This document shows positions 51,179 through 60,116 of a DNA stretch of 64,000 nucleotides, piece after piece. The notes beneath the pieces are model-generated. The model was not told where the DNA came from. It ran no database searches and saw nothing but the letters and a program-made list of their open reading frames with translations. Source of the DNA: Kribbella qitaiheensis (GTDB lineage: Bacteria > Actinomycetota > Actinomycetes > Propionibacteriales > Kribbellaceae); NCBI RefSeq assembly GCF_014217565.1, contig NZ_CP043661.1:4588001-4652000 (forward strand). Direction: 5' to 3'. Both the position numbers and the translations under genes were made by a program. Every line of letters starts with the position of its first letter. The stretch's first letter is position 1.

Positions 51179-51721
51179 TCAGTCGGTGAGGAAGAGGGCG
51201 GCGAGGAGCGGGAAGCGGGTTCTCAGTTCGCCGGTGTCGTCGAAGTCGAAGTTCTGGCCGGCCGGTACGGCGGGGACCTCGATGTCGGCCGCCTCCCAGT
51301 ACCCGGTCTCGCTGCCGGTCGCCGACTCGTAGGCGCCGACGGCGACGCCGAGCATCCCCTCGCCGTCGAAACCCTCGAACTCCTCGCCGAGATCCTCGTC
51401 GACCACGTCGGCCAGCGAGTCCGGGTCGGCGAGCGCCGCCTCCCAGACCTCCTGCCCCTGCGCGACAAGCCAGCCGCGGAAGTGGTCGAACCCGTCGTCC
51501 GAGGCGCCCCCGTTGATCAGGTACGCCGCGCCCCACAGATCCCACCGGTACGCCAGAGCCTGCAGGCGCTCGAACTCCGCACCGAACCCGACGATCTCGT
51601 CGGCCGGCAACTTTCCGAGCGCGTCACCCAACGCGTCGGCGACTCCGTCGGGATCCGCGACCGTGTCGTCGACCTCCGCGCGCGCCGCCTCCACCAACTC
51701 CCAGAACCTTTGACCGTCCAC
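51179..51721 (-). CDS. DUF4240 family protein
   Basis: The 180-residue acidic protein begins DGQRFWELVEAARAEVDD and has LQALAYRWDLWGAAYLINGGASDDGFDHFRGWLVAQG, the DUF4240 signature. The C terminus has GLR-poor acidic turns (EDLGEEFEGFDGEG). DUF4240 proteins are cytosolic and sometimes tied to effector-immunity loci; nothing here supports that. GTG 51721 follows CACGAT by 6 nt, so leaderless translation is likely. Confidence 0.85.
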   Translation of the reverse strand: MDGQRFWELVEAARAEVDDTVADPDGVADALGDALGKLPADEIVGFGAEFERLQALAYRWDLWGAAYLINGGASDDGFDHFRGWLVAQGQEVWEAALADPDSLADVVDEDLGEEFEGFDGEGMLGVAVGAYESATGSETGYWEAADIEVPAVPAGQNFDFDDTGELRTRFPLLAALFLTD

Positions 51722-51771
51722 CCCCAAATCGTGGCACGACACCAGCCCCGACAGGAACCGTTCCCGCCGAA

Positions 51772-52719
51772 TTACCAGGCCTGGTCGAGGAGGTTGCGGG
51801 TTTCGGTGGGGAGGGTCAGGCGGGCGCCGGTGAGGGCGGTGGTGAGGTAGGCGGGGGTGGACATGCCGACGATGGGGATGACGGAGGGGGTGTCGCCGAT
51901 GAGCCAGGCGAGGACTATTTCGCTGCGGGTGACGCCTAGGTCGGCGGCGGCTTTGGCGAGGGCTTCCAGGCGGCGCGTCGTACCGGGGTGGTCGAAGGCG
52001 GCGTGGATCGGGCGGTCGTCGCGTTCGTAGCCGCCGGACATCAGCGGGCTGTAGGCGAACAGGTCCTGCTCCGGATTGCGGTCGGCGTAGTCGAGGACCT
52101 CGTCGGTGATCCAGCCGAACCGGTGGTCGTGCGCCTGGTCGCGGACGAACGGCCGCGGCTGCAGGTAGGAGTACCGCAGTTGCAGTGCGGTCGGTCCCAT
52201 CACGCCTTGCTCGAGCGCCAGTCCGCGAGCCCGTTCCACCCGCCAGAGTGCGTAGTTCGAGAGTCCGATGCGCCCGATCGTACCGGCCTCGGCGTGCTTG
52301 CCGAAGGCGGCGACGGTCTCGTCCAGTGGGGTTTCCAGGTCGTCGCGATGCGCCCAGTAGAGATCGATGTGGTCGGTCTGAAGGCGACGCAGCGAGGTCT
52401 CCACAGCAGCGTCGATCGCCTTGCGGGAAAGGCCTTCCGCGTGCTCGGGGAAGCTGCCCGGCCACAATGGTTCGCAGCCGACCTTGGTGGCGAGCTTGAC
52501 CCGGTCCCGTACTCCGGGCCGCTGCGCGAACCAGCGACCGAGCAGTTCCTCGCTCTGTCCGCCGTGGCCGCTCGGGTCCTGCCAGAAGGCGTAGCAGTTT
52601 GCTGTGTCGATCCAGGTTCCACCGGCATCGACGAACGCGTCGAGCAGGGCGAAAGAGGTCTTCTCGTCGATCCGGGTGCCGAATTCCATCGCGCCGAGGG
52701 CGATCCGTAAATCAGTCAT
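51772..52719 (-). CDS. Aldo/keto reductase
   Basis: The 315-residue TIM-barrel reductase has GTWIDTANCYAFW with the catalytic Asp and Tyr (residues about 36-48), LATKVG with the catalytic Lys, LYWAHRDD with the catalytic His, and IGLSNYALWRVERA for cofactor binding. It is of the YajO/tas-like aldo/keto reductase type. Its promoter carries a 24-bp palindrome inside a 19-nt spacer, a MerR-type arrangement. It lies downstream of, and is not obviously cotranscribed with, the LacI gene. Confidence 0.9.
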   Translation of the reverse strand: MTDLRIALGAMEFGTRIDEKTSFALLDAFVDAGGTWIDTANCYAFWQDPSGHGGQSEELLGRWFAQRPGVRDRVKLATKVGCEPLWPGSFPEHAEGLSRKAIDAAVETSLRRLQTDHIDLYWAHRDDLETPLDETVAAFGKHAEAGTIGRIGLSNYALWRVERARGLALEQGVMGPTALQLRYSYLQPRPFVRDQAHDHRFGWITDEVLDYADRNPEQDLFAYSPLMSGGYERDDRPIHAAFDHPGTTRRLEALAKAAADLGVTRSEIVLAWLIGDTPSVIPIVGMSTPAYLTTALTGARLTLPTETRNLLDQAW

Positions 52720-52732
52720 GGCCCCCACCCTC

Positions 52733-52756
52733 TGACCTGGAGCGCGCTCCAGGTCA
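52733..52756 (-). promoter_or_regulatory. MerR-type operator/promoter of aldo/keto reductase
   Basis: A perfect 24-bp palindrome with core CTGGAGCGCGCTCCAG. On the reverse strand TTGACC begins at 52757; after a 19-nt spacer a GAGGGT hexamer precedes the ATG by 7 nt. The 19-nt spacer centred on a dyad is characteristic of MerR-family activators. Confidence 0.65.
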
Positions 52757-52760
52757 AGCC

Positions 52761-53819
52761 CTAGCCGTTTCCGCGGGTCGAGGTACGGACCACGAGCTCG
52801 GGAGTGAAGGTGACCCGCTGGTGCTCATGGTCGGGATTGCTGGACTCGTCGAGCAATAGCTCCGCCGCAGTACGGCCGAGTAGCTGGCGGGGCTGCCGCA
52901 CCGAGGTCAACGGCACCGCCGCGGCCGCGGCGAACTCGATGTCGTCGTACCCCACGATCGCCAGATCGTCCGGCACCCGCAGCCCGAGGCTCACGCATTG
53001 CTGCAGCAGACCCAACGCCAGCAGGTCGTTCGCGCAGAAGGCGGCAGTCGGGCGACGCGCGGCCGGCAATCCAGCAAGGCGTTGCCCAGCACCTCGACCT
53101 TCGGCAACCGTCAGTGCACCGGTCACCAGGTCGACCAGATCCTCGGCCGGCCGGCCGGCCCGCTTCATCGCGCGCCGGGCACCTTCGCGACGGTCGGTGA
53201 CCTGGCCGATGTTGTTCGGCCCGCCGACGAAGGCGATCCGCTCGTGCCCGAGCTCCAGCAGGTGACTCAGTGCGACCTCGCCACCGAACACGTCGTCGAC
53301 CGCGACCGAGCAGTGCGCGCCGTCGTCGATCGACCGGTCGACCACGACCACCGGCGTACCGCGGGCCGGCAGCTTGCTGAGCCGGGCCGAATCAGGATCG
53401 ACCGGAGTGATCAGAACGCCCTGGACCCGCTGCTGCTCGAGCAGATCAAGATAGTCGGCCTCGCGGTCGGCATCCTCGTTGCTGTTGCAGAGGAAGACCG
53501 AGAGTCCGGCCGCGCGGGCTGCCTCCTCGACGCCGCGTGCGACGTCGGTGAAGAACGGGTTGCCCGCGTCGAGCATCAGGTAGGCGAGGATGCGGCTGCT
53601 CCCGGCCCGGAGTTGCCGGGCCGACTCGTTGCGCACGAATCCGAGCGTGGCCATCGCCGTCTCGACCTTGGCGCGAGTGGTGGGGCTGACCATCTCAGGC
53701 CGGTTCAGCACGTTCGAGACGGTGCCGAGCGAGACTCCGGCGGCGGCCGCGACCTCCTTGACCCCGGCGGCGGTGGGGCGCGTCGGCCGGGCCCGGTCCG
53801 CTGTGCCGCTCGGTGCCAT
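52761..53819 (-). CDS. LacI-family regulator of the rhamnose operon
   Basis: The 352-residue protein has the LacI HTH and hinge (VKEVAAAAGVSLGTVSNVLN, residues about 20-39; TTRAKVETAMATLGFVRNESARQL) and a periplasmic-binding-like effector domain (PFFTDVARGVEEAARAAG, HCSVAVDDVFGG, DDLAIVGYDDIEFA). It is divergent from the rhamnose transport and catabolic genes. TGAAA/TTTCA-type sites lie before both transcription units. L-rhamnose or an intermediate is the probable inducer. Confidence 0.93.
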   Translation of the reverse strand: MAPSGTADRARPTRPTAAGVKEVAAAAGVSLGTVSNVLNRPEMVSPTTRAKVETAMATLGFVRNESARQLRAGSSRILAYLMLDAGNPFFTDVARGVEEAARAAGLSVFLCNSNEDADREADYLDLLEQQRVQGVLITPVDPDSARLSKLPARGTPVVVVDRSIDDGAHCSVAVDDVFGGEVALSHLLELGHERIAFVGGPNNIGQVTDRREGARRAMKRAGRPAEDLVDLVTGALTVAEGRGAGQRLAGLPAARRPTAAFCANDLLALGLLQQCVSLGLRVPDDLAIVGYDDIEFAAAAAVPLTSVRQPRQLLGRTAAELLLDESSNPDHEHQRVTFTPELVVRTSTRGNG

Positions 53820-53834
53820 CCGACCTCCCCGGTT

Positions 53835-53846
53835 TGAAACGTGACA
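53835..53846. promoter_or_regulatory. Imperfect LacI operator near lacI start
   Basis: TGAAACGTGACA matches 10 of 12 bases of the palindrome TGAAACGTTTCA and lies 16 bp upstream of the lacI start, fitting autoregulation. Confidence 0.45.
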
Positions 53847-53913
53847 GCTGCCGAAGCTTACCCCGCTTCCGATCGATTCCCGCCGAGGTTGTCCACAGAA
53901 CCAGCCCAGACTC

Positions 53914-53968
53914 TTGACGTCCGGCCGCGCCCTCGCTTACTTTCATGCAATCTTCTTGAAACCTTTCA
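53914..53968 (+). promoter_or_regulatory. Rhamnose operon promoter with LacI operator
   Basis: TTGACG (53914-53919), a 17-nt spacer and TTACTT (53937-53942) form a sigma-A promoter. TGAAA-CC-TTTCA at 53957-53968 lies just after the expected transcription start, where a bound LacI protein would block elongation. GGAGG precedes the first gene. Confidence 0.65.
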
Positions 53969-53990
53969 TTAACGCGGGACGGAGGCGACC

Positions 53991-55497
53991 ATGAGCGAAG
54001 CGACACCGGTGCTGCGGATGCGCGAGGTGTCCAAGTCGTTCGGCGCGGTCGCGGCCGTCCAGAACGTGTCCTTCGACCTGTACGGCGGGGAGGCGCACGC
54101 CCTGGTCGGCGAGAACGGCGCGGGCAAGTCAACCCTGGTGAAGATGCTGGCCGGCGTGCATCGCCCCGACTCCGGCACGATCGAGCTGGACGGCAGCCCT
54201 GTCGAGCTGGCCGGCCCGGCCGACGCGAAGGCGGCCGGGATCGCGGTGATCTACCAGGAACCGACCCTGTTCCCCGACCTGTCCGTCGCGGAGAACATCG
54301 CGATGGGCCGCGCGCCACTGGGTCGTTTCAAAACAGTCGACCGTACTGCGATGCTTCGCCAAGCCGAGCAGCTCTTCAAGAGGCTCGGTGTCTCGATCGA
54401 CCCGGGCCCGCCCGGCGCGCGGTCTGTCCATCGCCGATCAGCAACTGGTCGAAATCGCGAAGGCGCTCTCGGCTCAGGCCCGCGTGGTCGTGATGGACGA
54501 GCCGACCGCGGCGCTGACCGGCGTCGAAGTGGAGCGCCTCTTCGCAGTGGCGCGATCGCTCCGCGACGACGGCGCCGCCCTGGTCTTCATCTCGCACCGC
54601 TTCGAGGAGATCACCGCGTTGTGCGAGCGGGTCACCATCATGCGCGACGGCAAGCACGTCTCGACCGACCTGCTCACCGACGTCAGCGTGGACGAGATGG
54701 TCCGCCGGATGGTCGGCCGCGACCTCGGAGCGCTGTTCCCCAAGCAGCAGGTCGAACCGGGTGCGGTCGTGCTCAGCGTCGACGGCCTGAGTCGCGATCC
54801 GGTCTTCGCCGACATCTCCTTCGAAGTACGGGCCGGTGAGATCGTCGCGCTCGCGGGGCTGGTCGGCTCCGGCCGGTCCGAGGTGGTCCAGTCGATCTTC
54901 GGGGTCGATCCCCGCGACGCCGGCACGGTCAAGGTGCTCGGCAAGACACTCAAGGCCGGCTCTCCGAGAGCAGCGATGGCCGCGGGCGTCGCGCTGGTAC
55001 CCGAAGATCGCCGCCAGCAAGGTCTGCTGATGGAACTCTCGATCGAGCGGAACGTGACCCTGCCACGCTCGCGAGCCCTGTCCCAGTTGGGATTCCTCAC
55101 TGGCTCCAGCGAGCGCCGCTCCGCACTGGAATGGACCAAGAGACTGAAGACCAAGTACGGAAAGCTCAGCGACGAGGTCGGCACGCTGTCCGGCGGTAAC
55201 CAGCAGAAGGTCGTGCTGGCGAAGTGGTTGTCGATGGCACCGAAATTGCTGATCGTCGACGAACCGACCCGGGGCATCGATGTCGGCACCAAGGCCGAGG
55301 TGCACCGGCTGATGTCCAGCCTCGCCGCGGAAGGAGTCGCCGTACTGATGGTGTCGTCGGAGCTGCCCGAGGTGCTCGGGATGGCCGATCGCGTCCTGGT
55401 GATGCGTGAAGGCCGCCTCGTCACCGAGCTGGATCGCGACCGGGCGACCGAGGAGTCGGTCATGTTCGCCGCCATGGGTCAGGAGGTCTCGCTGTGA
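53991..55497 (+). pseudogene. rhaT: Rhamnose ABC transporter ATP-binding protein, one frameshift
   Basis: The product is a two-domain CUT2-type sugar ATPase of about 501 residues (RbsA/RhaT-like). Domain 1 has GENGAGKSTLVKMLAG as Walker A, IYQEPTLFPDLSV, and, after the break, LSIADQQLVEIAKALS and VVMDEPTAALT. Domain 2 has GLVGSGRSEVV, LSGGNQQKVVLAKWL and LIVDEPTRGIDVG. The frame is lost at a CCC run (54407-54409) within domain 1; deleting one C restores it. If the base is real the importer lacks a functional ATPase. The 3' end overlaps the first permease by 4 nt. Confidence 0.88.
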
Positions 55498-56522
55498 CGG
55501 CCGTCGAATTGCCGGCGGGCGCGACCGCGCGGACGTCCTCGCTCGATCTCGTCCTCCGGGCGCGCGAGCTGGGTATCGTCCTCGCCCTCGCCGTCCTGGT
55601 CGCGGTGACCACGCTGTCGAACCACCGCTTCCTGTCCGGCCAGAGCATCCGGGACATCCTGCTCGGCACCGCGATCCTGGCCGTACTGGCGGTCGGCCAG
55701 GCCGTGGTGGTGATCACCCGCAACATCGATCTGTCGGTCGGCTCGGTCCTCGGGCTCAGCGCGTTCACCGTCGGCACCCTGCTCCGTGATCACCCAGGTC
55801 TGCCAGTCGTTGGGGCCTTGCTGATCGGAGCCGCTGTCGGAGGCGTCTGCGGCGCGGTCAACGGAGTCCTCGTCCGCTACGGCAACGTCCCCGCTCTGGT
55901 GGTCACCCTCGGCACCTTGTACGTCGTTCGCGGCATCACCTACTTCTGGGCCGGCGGCCAGCAGATCAACGCGGACGAACTCCCGTCCGGGTTCCTCGAC
56001 TTCGGCAACGCGACCCTGCTCGGAATCCCTTACCTGGTGCTGATCGCGGTGCTGGTGCTGGCCGTGACAGGCGTCGTACTGCGGAGCTACCGCGTCGGCC
56101 GCGAGCTCTACGCGATGGGCTCGAGTCCGCAAGCGGCACGGCTGGCCGGGATCGCGGTCGGGCGGCGTACGATCGGCGCCTTTGCCGTGAGTGGCGCGTT
56201 GGCCGGCCTGGCCGGGGTGCTGTTCGCAGCAAGGTTCGGCACGATCGACGCGGCCGCCGGTACGGGGTACGAGCTGAACGTCGTCGCTGCCGTAGTCGTC
56301 GGCGGAGTGGCTGTCTTCGGTGGTAGTGGTTCGGTCTGGGGTGCGGCCCTGGGAGCGTTGCTGCTGACAACCATCGGCAGCTCCCTCGCGGTCCTGGAGA
56401 TCAACCAGTTCTGGCAGCAGGCGATCGTCGGCGGCCTGATCCTGCTGGCGATCGGCGCGGACCGCCTGGTCGCCGCCCGGGTCGCCGCCTCACTAAAGAA
56501 GCGGGGCTCCCATGTTCACTAA
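55494..56522 (+). CDS. rhaP: Rhamnose ABC transporter permease (RhaP type)
   Basis: The 342-residue CUT2 permease has about ten hydrophobic segments, the ITRNIDLSVGSVLGLSAF motif near residues 85-102 typical of RbsC-like permeases, GNVPALVVTLGTLYV, and the EAA-like loop around GSSPQAARLAGIAV. GTG 55494 overlaps the ATPase stop as GTGA. It would pair with the second permease in a heterodimeric channel, as in Rhizobium RhaPQ. Confidence 0.92.
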   Translation: MTAVELPAGATARTSSLDLVLRARELGIVLALAVLVAVTTLSNHRFLSGQSIRDILLGTAILAVLAVGQAVVVITRNIDLSVGSVLGLSAFTVGTLLRDHPGLPVVGALLIGAAVGGVCGAVNGVLVRYGNVPALVVTLGTLYVVRGITYFWAGGQQINADELPSGFLDFGNATLLGIPYLVLIAVLVLAVTGVVLRSYRVGRELYAMGSSPQAARLAGIAVGRRTIGAFAVSGALAGLAGVLFAARFGTIDAAAGTGYELNVVAAVVVGGVAVFGGSGSVWGAALGALLLTTIGSSLAVLEINQFWQQAIVGGLILLAIGADRLVAARVAASLKKRGSHVH

Positions 56523-57489
56523 GTTCGCGAACTGGAACGTCGCCATCATCGGCGTCACCATCGCCGTACTGATCATCGCCGCGGCCACCGTGGACAACTT
56601 CGGTACCGCGCAGAACTTCGGCTTCCTGATCCTCGACCTGCTGCCGATCGCGCTCGTCGCCCTGCCGATGACGCTGGTGATCGTGACCGGCGAGATCGAC
56701 CTCTCGGTCGCGAGCACTCTCGGCCTGTCCAGCGCGGTGATGGGCTATCTGTGGAACCAGAACCAGCCGATCGAGACGATCATCCCGCTCTGCCTCCTGC
56801 TCGGGGCGGTGCTGGGCGCGGTCAACGGCTTCTTCGTCACCGTGCTCGGTCTACCCTCGCTGGCCGTCACCATCGGCACGCTGGCGCTCTACCGCGGCCT
56901 GGCCTTCGTAGTACTGGGGGATGGCGCGGTCGCGGACTTCCCCGCGCAGTACACGGATTGGGTCACCGGCAACATCGGCGGTACGTCGATCCCGAATGTG
57001 CTGATCGTGATCGTCATCCTCGCTGCCGTGTTCGGCGTGATCCTGCATGCCACTCCGGTCGGCCGGGCCGTGTTCGCGGTCGGCGCGAGCGAGCAGGCCG
57101 CCCGGTTTGCGGGCGTCCGGCCGGGGCGACTGAAGTTCTGGCTGTACGTCGTCAGCGGTGTCGTCGCCGGACTCGCCGGTCTGCTCTGGACGCTGCGGTA
57201 CTCCAGCGCCCGTGCCGACAACGGAGCCGGCCTGGAACTCGCGGTCGTCGCGGCCGTCCTGCTCGGCGGCGTCTCCATCTTCGGCGGCAAGGGCGCCCTG
57301 CCCGGAGTCATCGCGGGCGTCCTCCTGCTGGCCTCGCTACAGAACGCACTCCGTCTCTCCGATGTCTCCAACGAGGCGCTCAACGTCGTCACCGGCGTCC
57401 TGCTCATCGTCTCCGTCCTCGCACCGAATCTCGCAACTGCCGTCCGCAGCTCCCTGCAGCGGCGGCGCCACCGTCCCGAACCCCTGTAA
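56512..57489 (+). CDS. rhaQ: Rhamnose ABC transporter permease (RhaQ type)
   Basis: The 325-residue CUT2 permease has IVTGEIDLSVASTLGLSSAV, LGLPSLAVTIGTLALYRGL and GASEQAARFAGVRPGR in the same positions as RhaP. It begins 11 nt inside the rhaP 3' end. About ten membrane segments are visible, and the tail is basic (RSSLQRRRHRPEPL). Two distinct permeases are the mark of the rhamnose-type CUT2 systems. Confidence 0.92.
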   Translation: MFTKFANWNVAIIGVTIAVLIIAAATVDNFGTAQNFGFLILDLLPIALVALPMTLVIVTGEIDLSVASTLGLSSAVMGYLWNQNQPIETIIPLCLLLGAVLGAVNGFFVTVLGLPSLAVTIGTLALYRGLAFVVLGDGAVADFPAQYTDWVTGNIGGTSIPNVLIVIVILAAVFGVILHATPVGRAVFAVGASEQAARFAGVRPGRLKFWLYVVSGVVAGLAGLLWTLRYSSARADNGAGLELAVVAAVLLGGVSIFGGKGALPGVIAGVLLLASLQNALRLSDVSNEALNVVTGVLLIVSVLAPNLATAVRSSLQRRRHRPEPL

Positions 57490-57516
57490 GGCCACCTGTC
57501 CAGAAAGGACAAAGTC

Positions 57517-58605
57517 ATGACCTTCCGTATCTCCCGCCGCATGGCGGTACCACTCTCGACGGTGGCCGTCGTGTCCCTCGCGCTGACCGCGTGCGGTGGC
57601 GGCACCACCAAGTCCAGCAGCTCCGGCGACACCTCCGGCGCGGCTGCGACGACGGCGGCCAAGGCCGACCCGAACGCGCCGCTGAAGGAAGGCCTCAAGA
57701 TCGCCTACCTGCCCAAGCAGCTGAACAACCCGTACACCGATGTCGAGGTGGGCGGTGGCAAGGTCGCGGTCGGCGAGATCAAGGGCGACTACAAGCTGGT
57801 CGGCCCGAACGACGCCAGCGCGTCATCGCAGGTCAGCTACATCAACACGCTGATCCAGCAGCAGCAGGACGTGATCGTGGTCGCGGCCAACGACCCGAAC
57901 GCGGTCTGCCCGTCGCTGAACCAGGCCCGCAAGGCCGGGATCAAGGTTGTCTCGTTCGACTCCGACGCCTCCAAGGACTGCCGCGACGCCTTCATCAACC
58001 AGGCGACCACGCAGGGCATCGGCGAGAGCCTGGTGAAGATGGCCAGTGAGCTGGCCGGTGGCGCCGGTGAGATCGCAGTGCTGTCCGCGACCCCCAACGC
58101 GACCAACCAGAACTCGTGGATCGAGGTGATGAAGACCGAGCTGGCCAAGCCGGAGAACGCCAAGCTCAAGCTGGTCAAGGTTGCCTACGGCAATGATGAC
58201 GACCAGAAGTCGTTCACCGAGGCGCAGGGTCTGCTGCAGTCCTACCCGAAGCTCAAGGTGATCGTGTCGCCGACGACGGTCGGCATCGCCGCCGCCTCGC
58301 GGTACGTGAGCGCCTCGTCGTACAAGGGCAAGGTCGCGATCACCGGACTCGGCCTGCCGAACCAGATGCGCCAGTACGTCAAGGACGGCACGGTGAAGAA
58401 GTTCGCGCTCTGGAACCCGGCCGACATCGGCTACCTCGCGGCGTACGCCGGCGCGGCCCTGAAGTCGGGCCAGATCACCGGTGCCGAGGGGGAGAAGTTC
58501 AAGGCCGGCAAGCTCGGCGAGTACACCGTCGGCGCGGCCGGCGAGATCGTACTCGGCCCCCCGACCGAGTTCACCGCCGCGAACATCGACAAGTTCGACT
58601 TCTGA
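57517..58605 (+). CDS. rhaS: Rhamnose ABC transporter substrate-binding lipoprotein
   Basis: The 362-residue protein has a lipoprotein signal with lipobox LTAC at about residues 23-26, a Ser/Ala-rich linker, and a periplasmic-binding fold (LKIAYLPKQLNNPYTDVEVGGG, VVAANDPNAVCPSLNQARKAGIKVVSFDSDA, TGLGLPNQMRQYVKDGTV). It resembles RhaS/AI-2-type sugar binders of the CUT2 class. AAAGGA precedes ATG 57517. It is the fourth gene of the operon. Confidence 0.94.
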   Translation: MTFRISRRMAVPLSTVAVVSLALTACGGGTTKSSSSGDTSGAAATTAAKADPNAPLKEGLKIAYLPKQLNNPYTDVEVGGGKVAVGEIKGDYKLVGPNDASASSQVSYINTLIQQQQDVIVVAANDPNAVCPSLNQARKAGIKVVSFDSDASKDCRDAFINQATTQGIGESLVKMASELAGGAGEIAVLSATPNATNQNSWIEVMKTELAKPENAKLKLVKVAYGNDDDQKSFTEAQGLLQSYPKLKVIVSPTTVGIAAASRYVSASSYKGKVAITGLGLPNQMRQYVKDGTVKKFALWNPADIGYLAAYAGAALKSGQITGAEGEKFKAGKLGEYTVGAAGEIVLGPPTEFTAANIDKFDF

Positions 58606-58616
58606 CGAGGCACCCC

Positions 58617-58952
58617 TTGAATCGCTACTGCTTCTGCCTCCAGGTCCGGCCGGACAGACGGGACGAGTACGTCGACCGGCACCGCGACGTCTGGCCCGAG
58701 ATGCAGGCCGCGCTGCGGGAGTCCGGGTGGCACAACTACTCGCTCTTCCTGCGCGACGACGGCCTGCTGATCGGGTACGTCGAGGCCGGCGACCTGGAGG
58801 CCGCGCAGAAGGCGATGGCGGCGACCGAGGTGAACACCCGGTGGCAGGCCGAGATGAGCGAGTTCTTCACCGGGACAGACGGCAGGGCTCCGGACGAGTC
58901 GTTCCTGCTGGTGCCCGAGATCTTCCACCTGACCCCGAGTTCCGAGGACTGA
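58617..58952 (+). CDS. rhaM: L-rhamnose mutarotase
   Basis: The 111-residue protein interconverts alpha- and beta-L-rhamnose. The sequence NRYCFCLQVRPDRRDEYVDRHRDVWPEMQAALRESGWHNYSLFL contains the catalytic His and conserved Tyr/Trp positions of RhaM, and YVEAGDLEAAQKAMAATEVN completes the ferredoxin-like fold. TTG 58617 is the start; it lies 11 nt after the rhaS stop with GAGG nearby. Confidence 0.94.
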   Translation: MNRYCFCLQVRPDRRDEYVDRHRDVWPEMQAALRESGWHNYSLFLRDDGLLIGYVEAGDLEAAQKAMAATEVNTRWQAEMSEFFTGTDGRAPDESFLLVPEIFHLTPSSED

Positions 58953-58954
58953 AT

Positions 58955-60112
58955 ATGACCAGCGTGACTGATGCCCTTAGCCGTCAGGAGATCGAGCTGC
59001 CCTCCTGGGCGTTCGGGAACTCGGGCACCCGGTTCAAGGTGTTCAGCCAGCCGGGCGTGCCGCGTTCACCGGAAGAGAAGATCGCCGACGCGGCGGTGGT
59101 GCACAAGTACACCGGAGTCGCGCCGAGCGTCGCCCTGCACATCCCCTGGGACCAGGTCGACGACTACGCGAAGCTGACGGCGTACGCGAAGGAGCAGGGG
59201 GTCCGGCTGGGGGCGATCAACAGCAACGTCTTCCAGGACGACGACTACAAGCTGGGCAGCGTCACCAACCCGGACCCGCGGATCCGCCGTAAGGCCACCG
59301 ACCACCTGCTGGCCTGCGTCGACATCATGGACGCCACCGGTTCGCAGGACCTGAAGCTGTGGTTCTCGGACGGGACGAACTATCCCGGCCAGGACGACCT
59401 CTGGGATCGCCAGGACCGGCTCTCCGCGGCGCTGCACGAGGTGTACGACCGGCTGGGCGACCACCAGCGGATGCTGCTCGAGTACAAGCTGTTCGAGCCG
59501 GCCTTCTACGCGACCGACGTGCCCGACTGGGGTACGTCGTACGCGCACTGCCTGGAACTGGGGCCAAAGGCAACTGTCTGCATCGACACCGGGCACCACG
59601 CGCCGGGGACGAACATCGAGTTCATCGTCGCGTTCCTGCTCCGGGCCGGGAAGCTCGGCGCGTTCGACTTCAACAGCCGGTTCTACGCCGACGACGATCT
59701 GATGGTCGGGGCGGCCGACCCGTTCCAGCTGTTCCGGATCATGAACGAGATCGTCCGCGGTGACGCACTCGACCCGGACCGCGGGATCGCCTTCATGCTC
59801 GACCAGTGCCACAACATCGAGGCGAAGATCCCGGCCATCATCCGCTCGGTGATGAACGTCCAGGAGGCGACTGCGAAGGCGCTGCTGGTCAACCGCGACG
59901 TACTCCGCAAGGCTCAGCAGGAAGGCGACGTGCTGGCCGCGAACGCCGCGCTGATGGACGCCTACAACACCGACGTACGACCGCTGCTCGCCGATCTCCG
60001 GACCTCCCAGGGGCTGGACCCTGACCCGGTGGCCGCCTACAACCGCAGCGGCTACTTCGAGCAGATCACCAAGGACCGAGCCGACGGCCAGCAGGCCGGA
60101 TGGGGAGCATAG
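58955..60112 (+). CDS. rhaI: L-rhamnose isomerase
   Basis: The 385-residue TIM-barrel enzyme converts L-rhamnose to L-rhamnulose. Metal-site segments are LLEYKLFEPAFY (Glu), VCIDTGHHAPGTN (Asp, His), FDFNSRFYADDDLMVG (Asp) and the loop KLWFSDGTNYPGQDD. It follows the Rhizobium/Arthrobacter RhaI subgroup rather than E. coli RhaA. ATG 58955 starts 2 nt after rhaM ends. Confidence 0.94.
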   Translation: MTSVTDALSRQEIELPSWAFGNSGTRFKVFSQPGVPRSPEEKIADAAVVHKYTGVAPSVALHIPWDQVDDYAKLTAYAKEQGVRLGAINSNVFQDDDYKLGSVTNPDPRIRRKATDHLLACVDIMDATGSQDLKLWFSDGTNYPGQDDLWDRQDRLSAALHEVYDRLGDHQRMLLEYKLFEPAFYATDVPDWGTSYAHCLELGPKATVCIDTGHHAPGTNIEFIVAFLLRAGKLGAFDFNSRFYADDDLMVGAADPFQLFRIMNEIVRGDALDPDRGIAFMLDQCHNIEAKIPAIIRSVMNVQEATAKALLVNRDVLRKAQQEGDVLAANAALMDAYNTDVRPLLADLRTSQGLDPDPVAAYNRSGYFEQITKDRADGQQAGWGA

Positions 60113-60116
60113 AAAC

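Noticed and set aside
54388..55497. A separate single-domain sugar ATPase gene starting at 54388
   Set aside because: Its first dozen residues are out-of-family and the preceding frame supplies the missing Walker A half; one frameshifted gene explains both.
57837..58178. Antisense frame within rhaS
   Set aside because: Shadow of the substrate-binding protein; no independent support.
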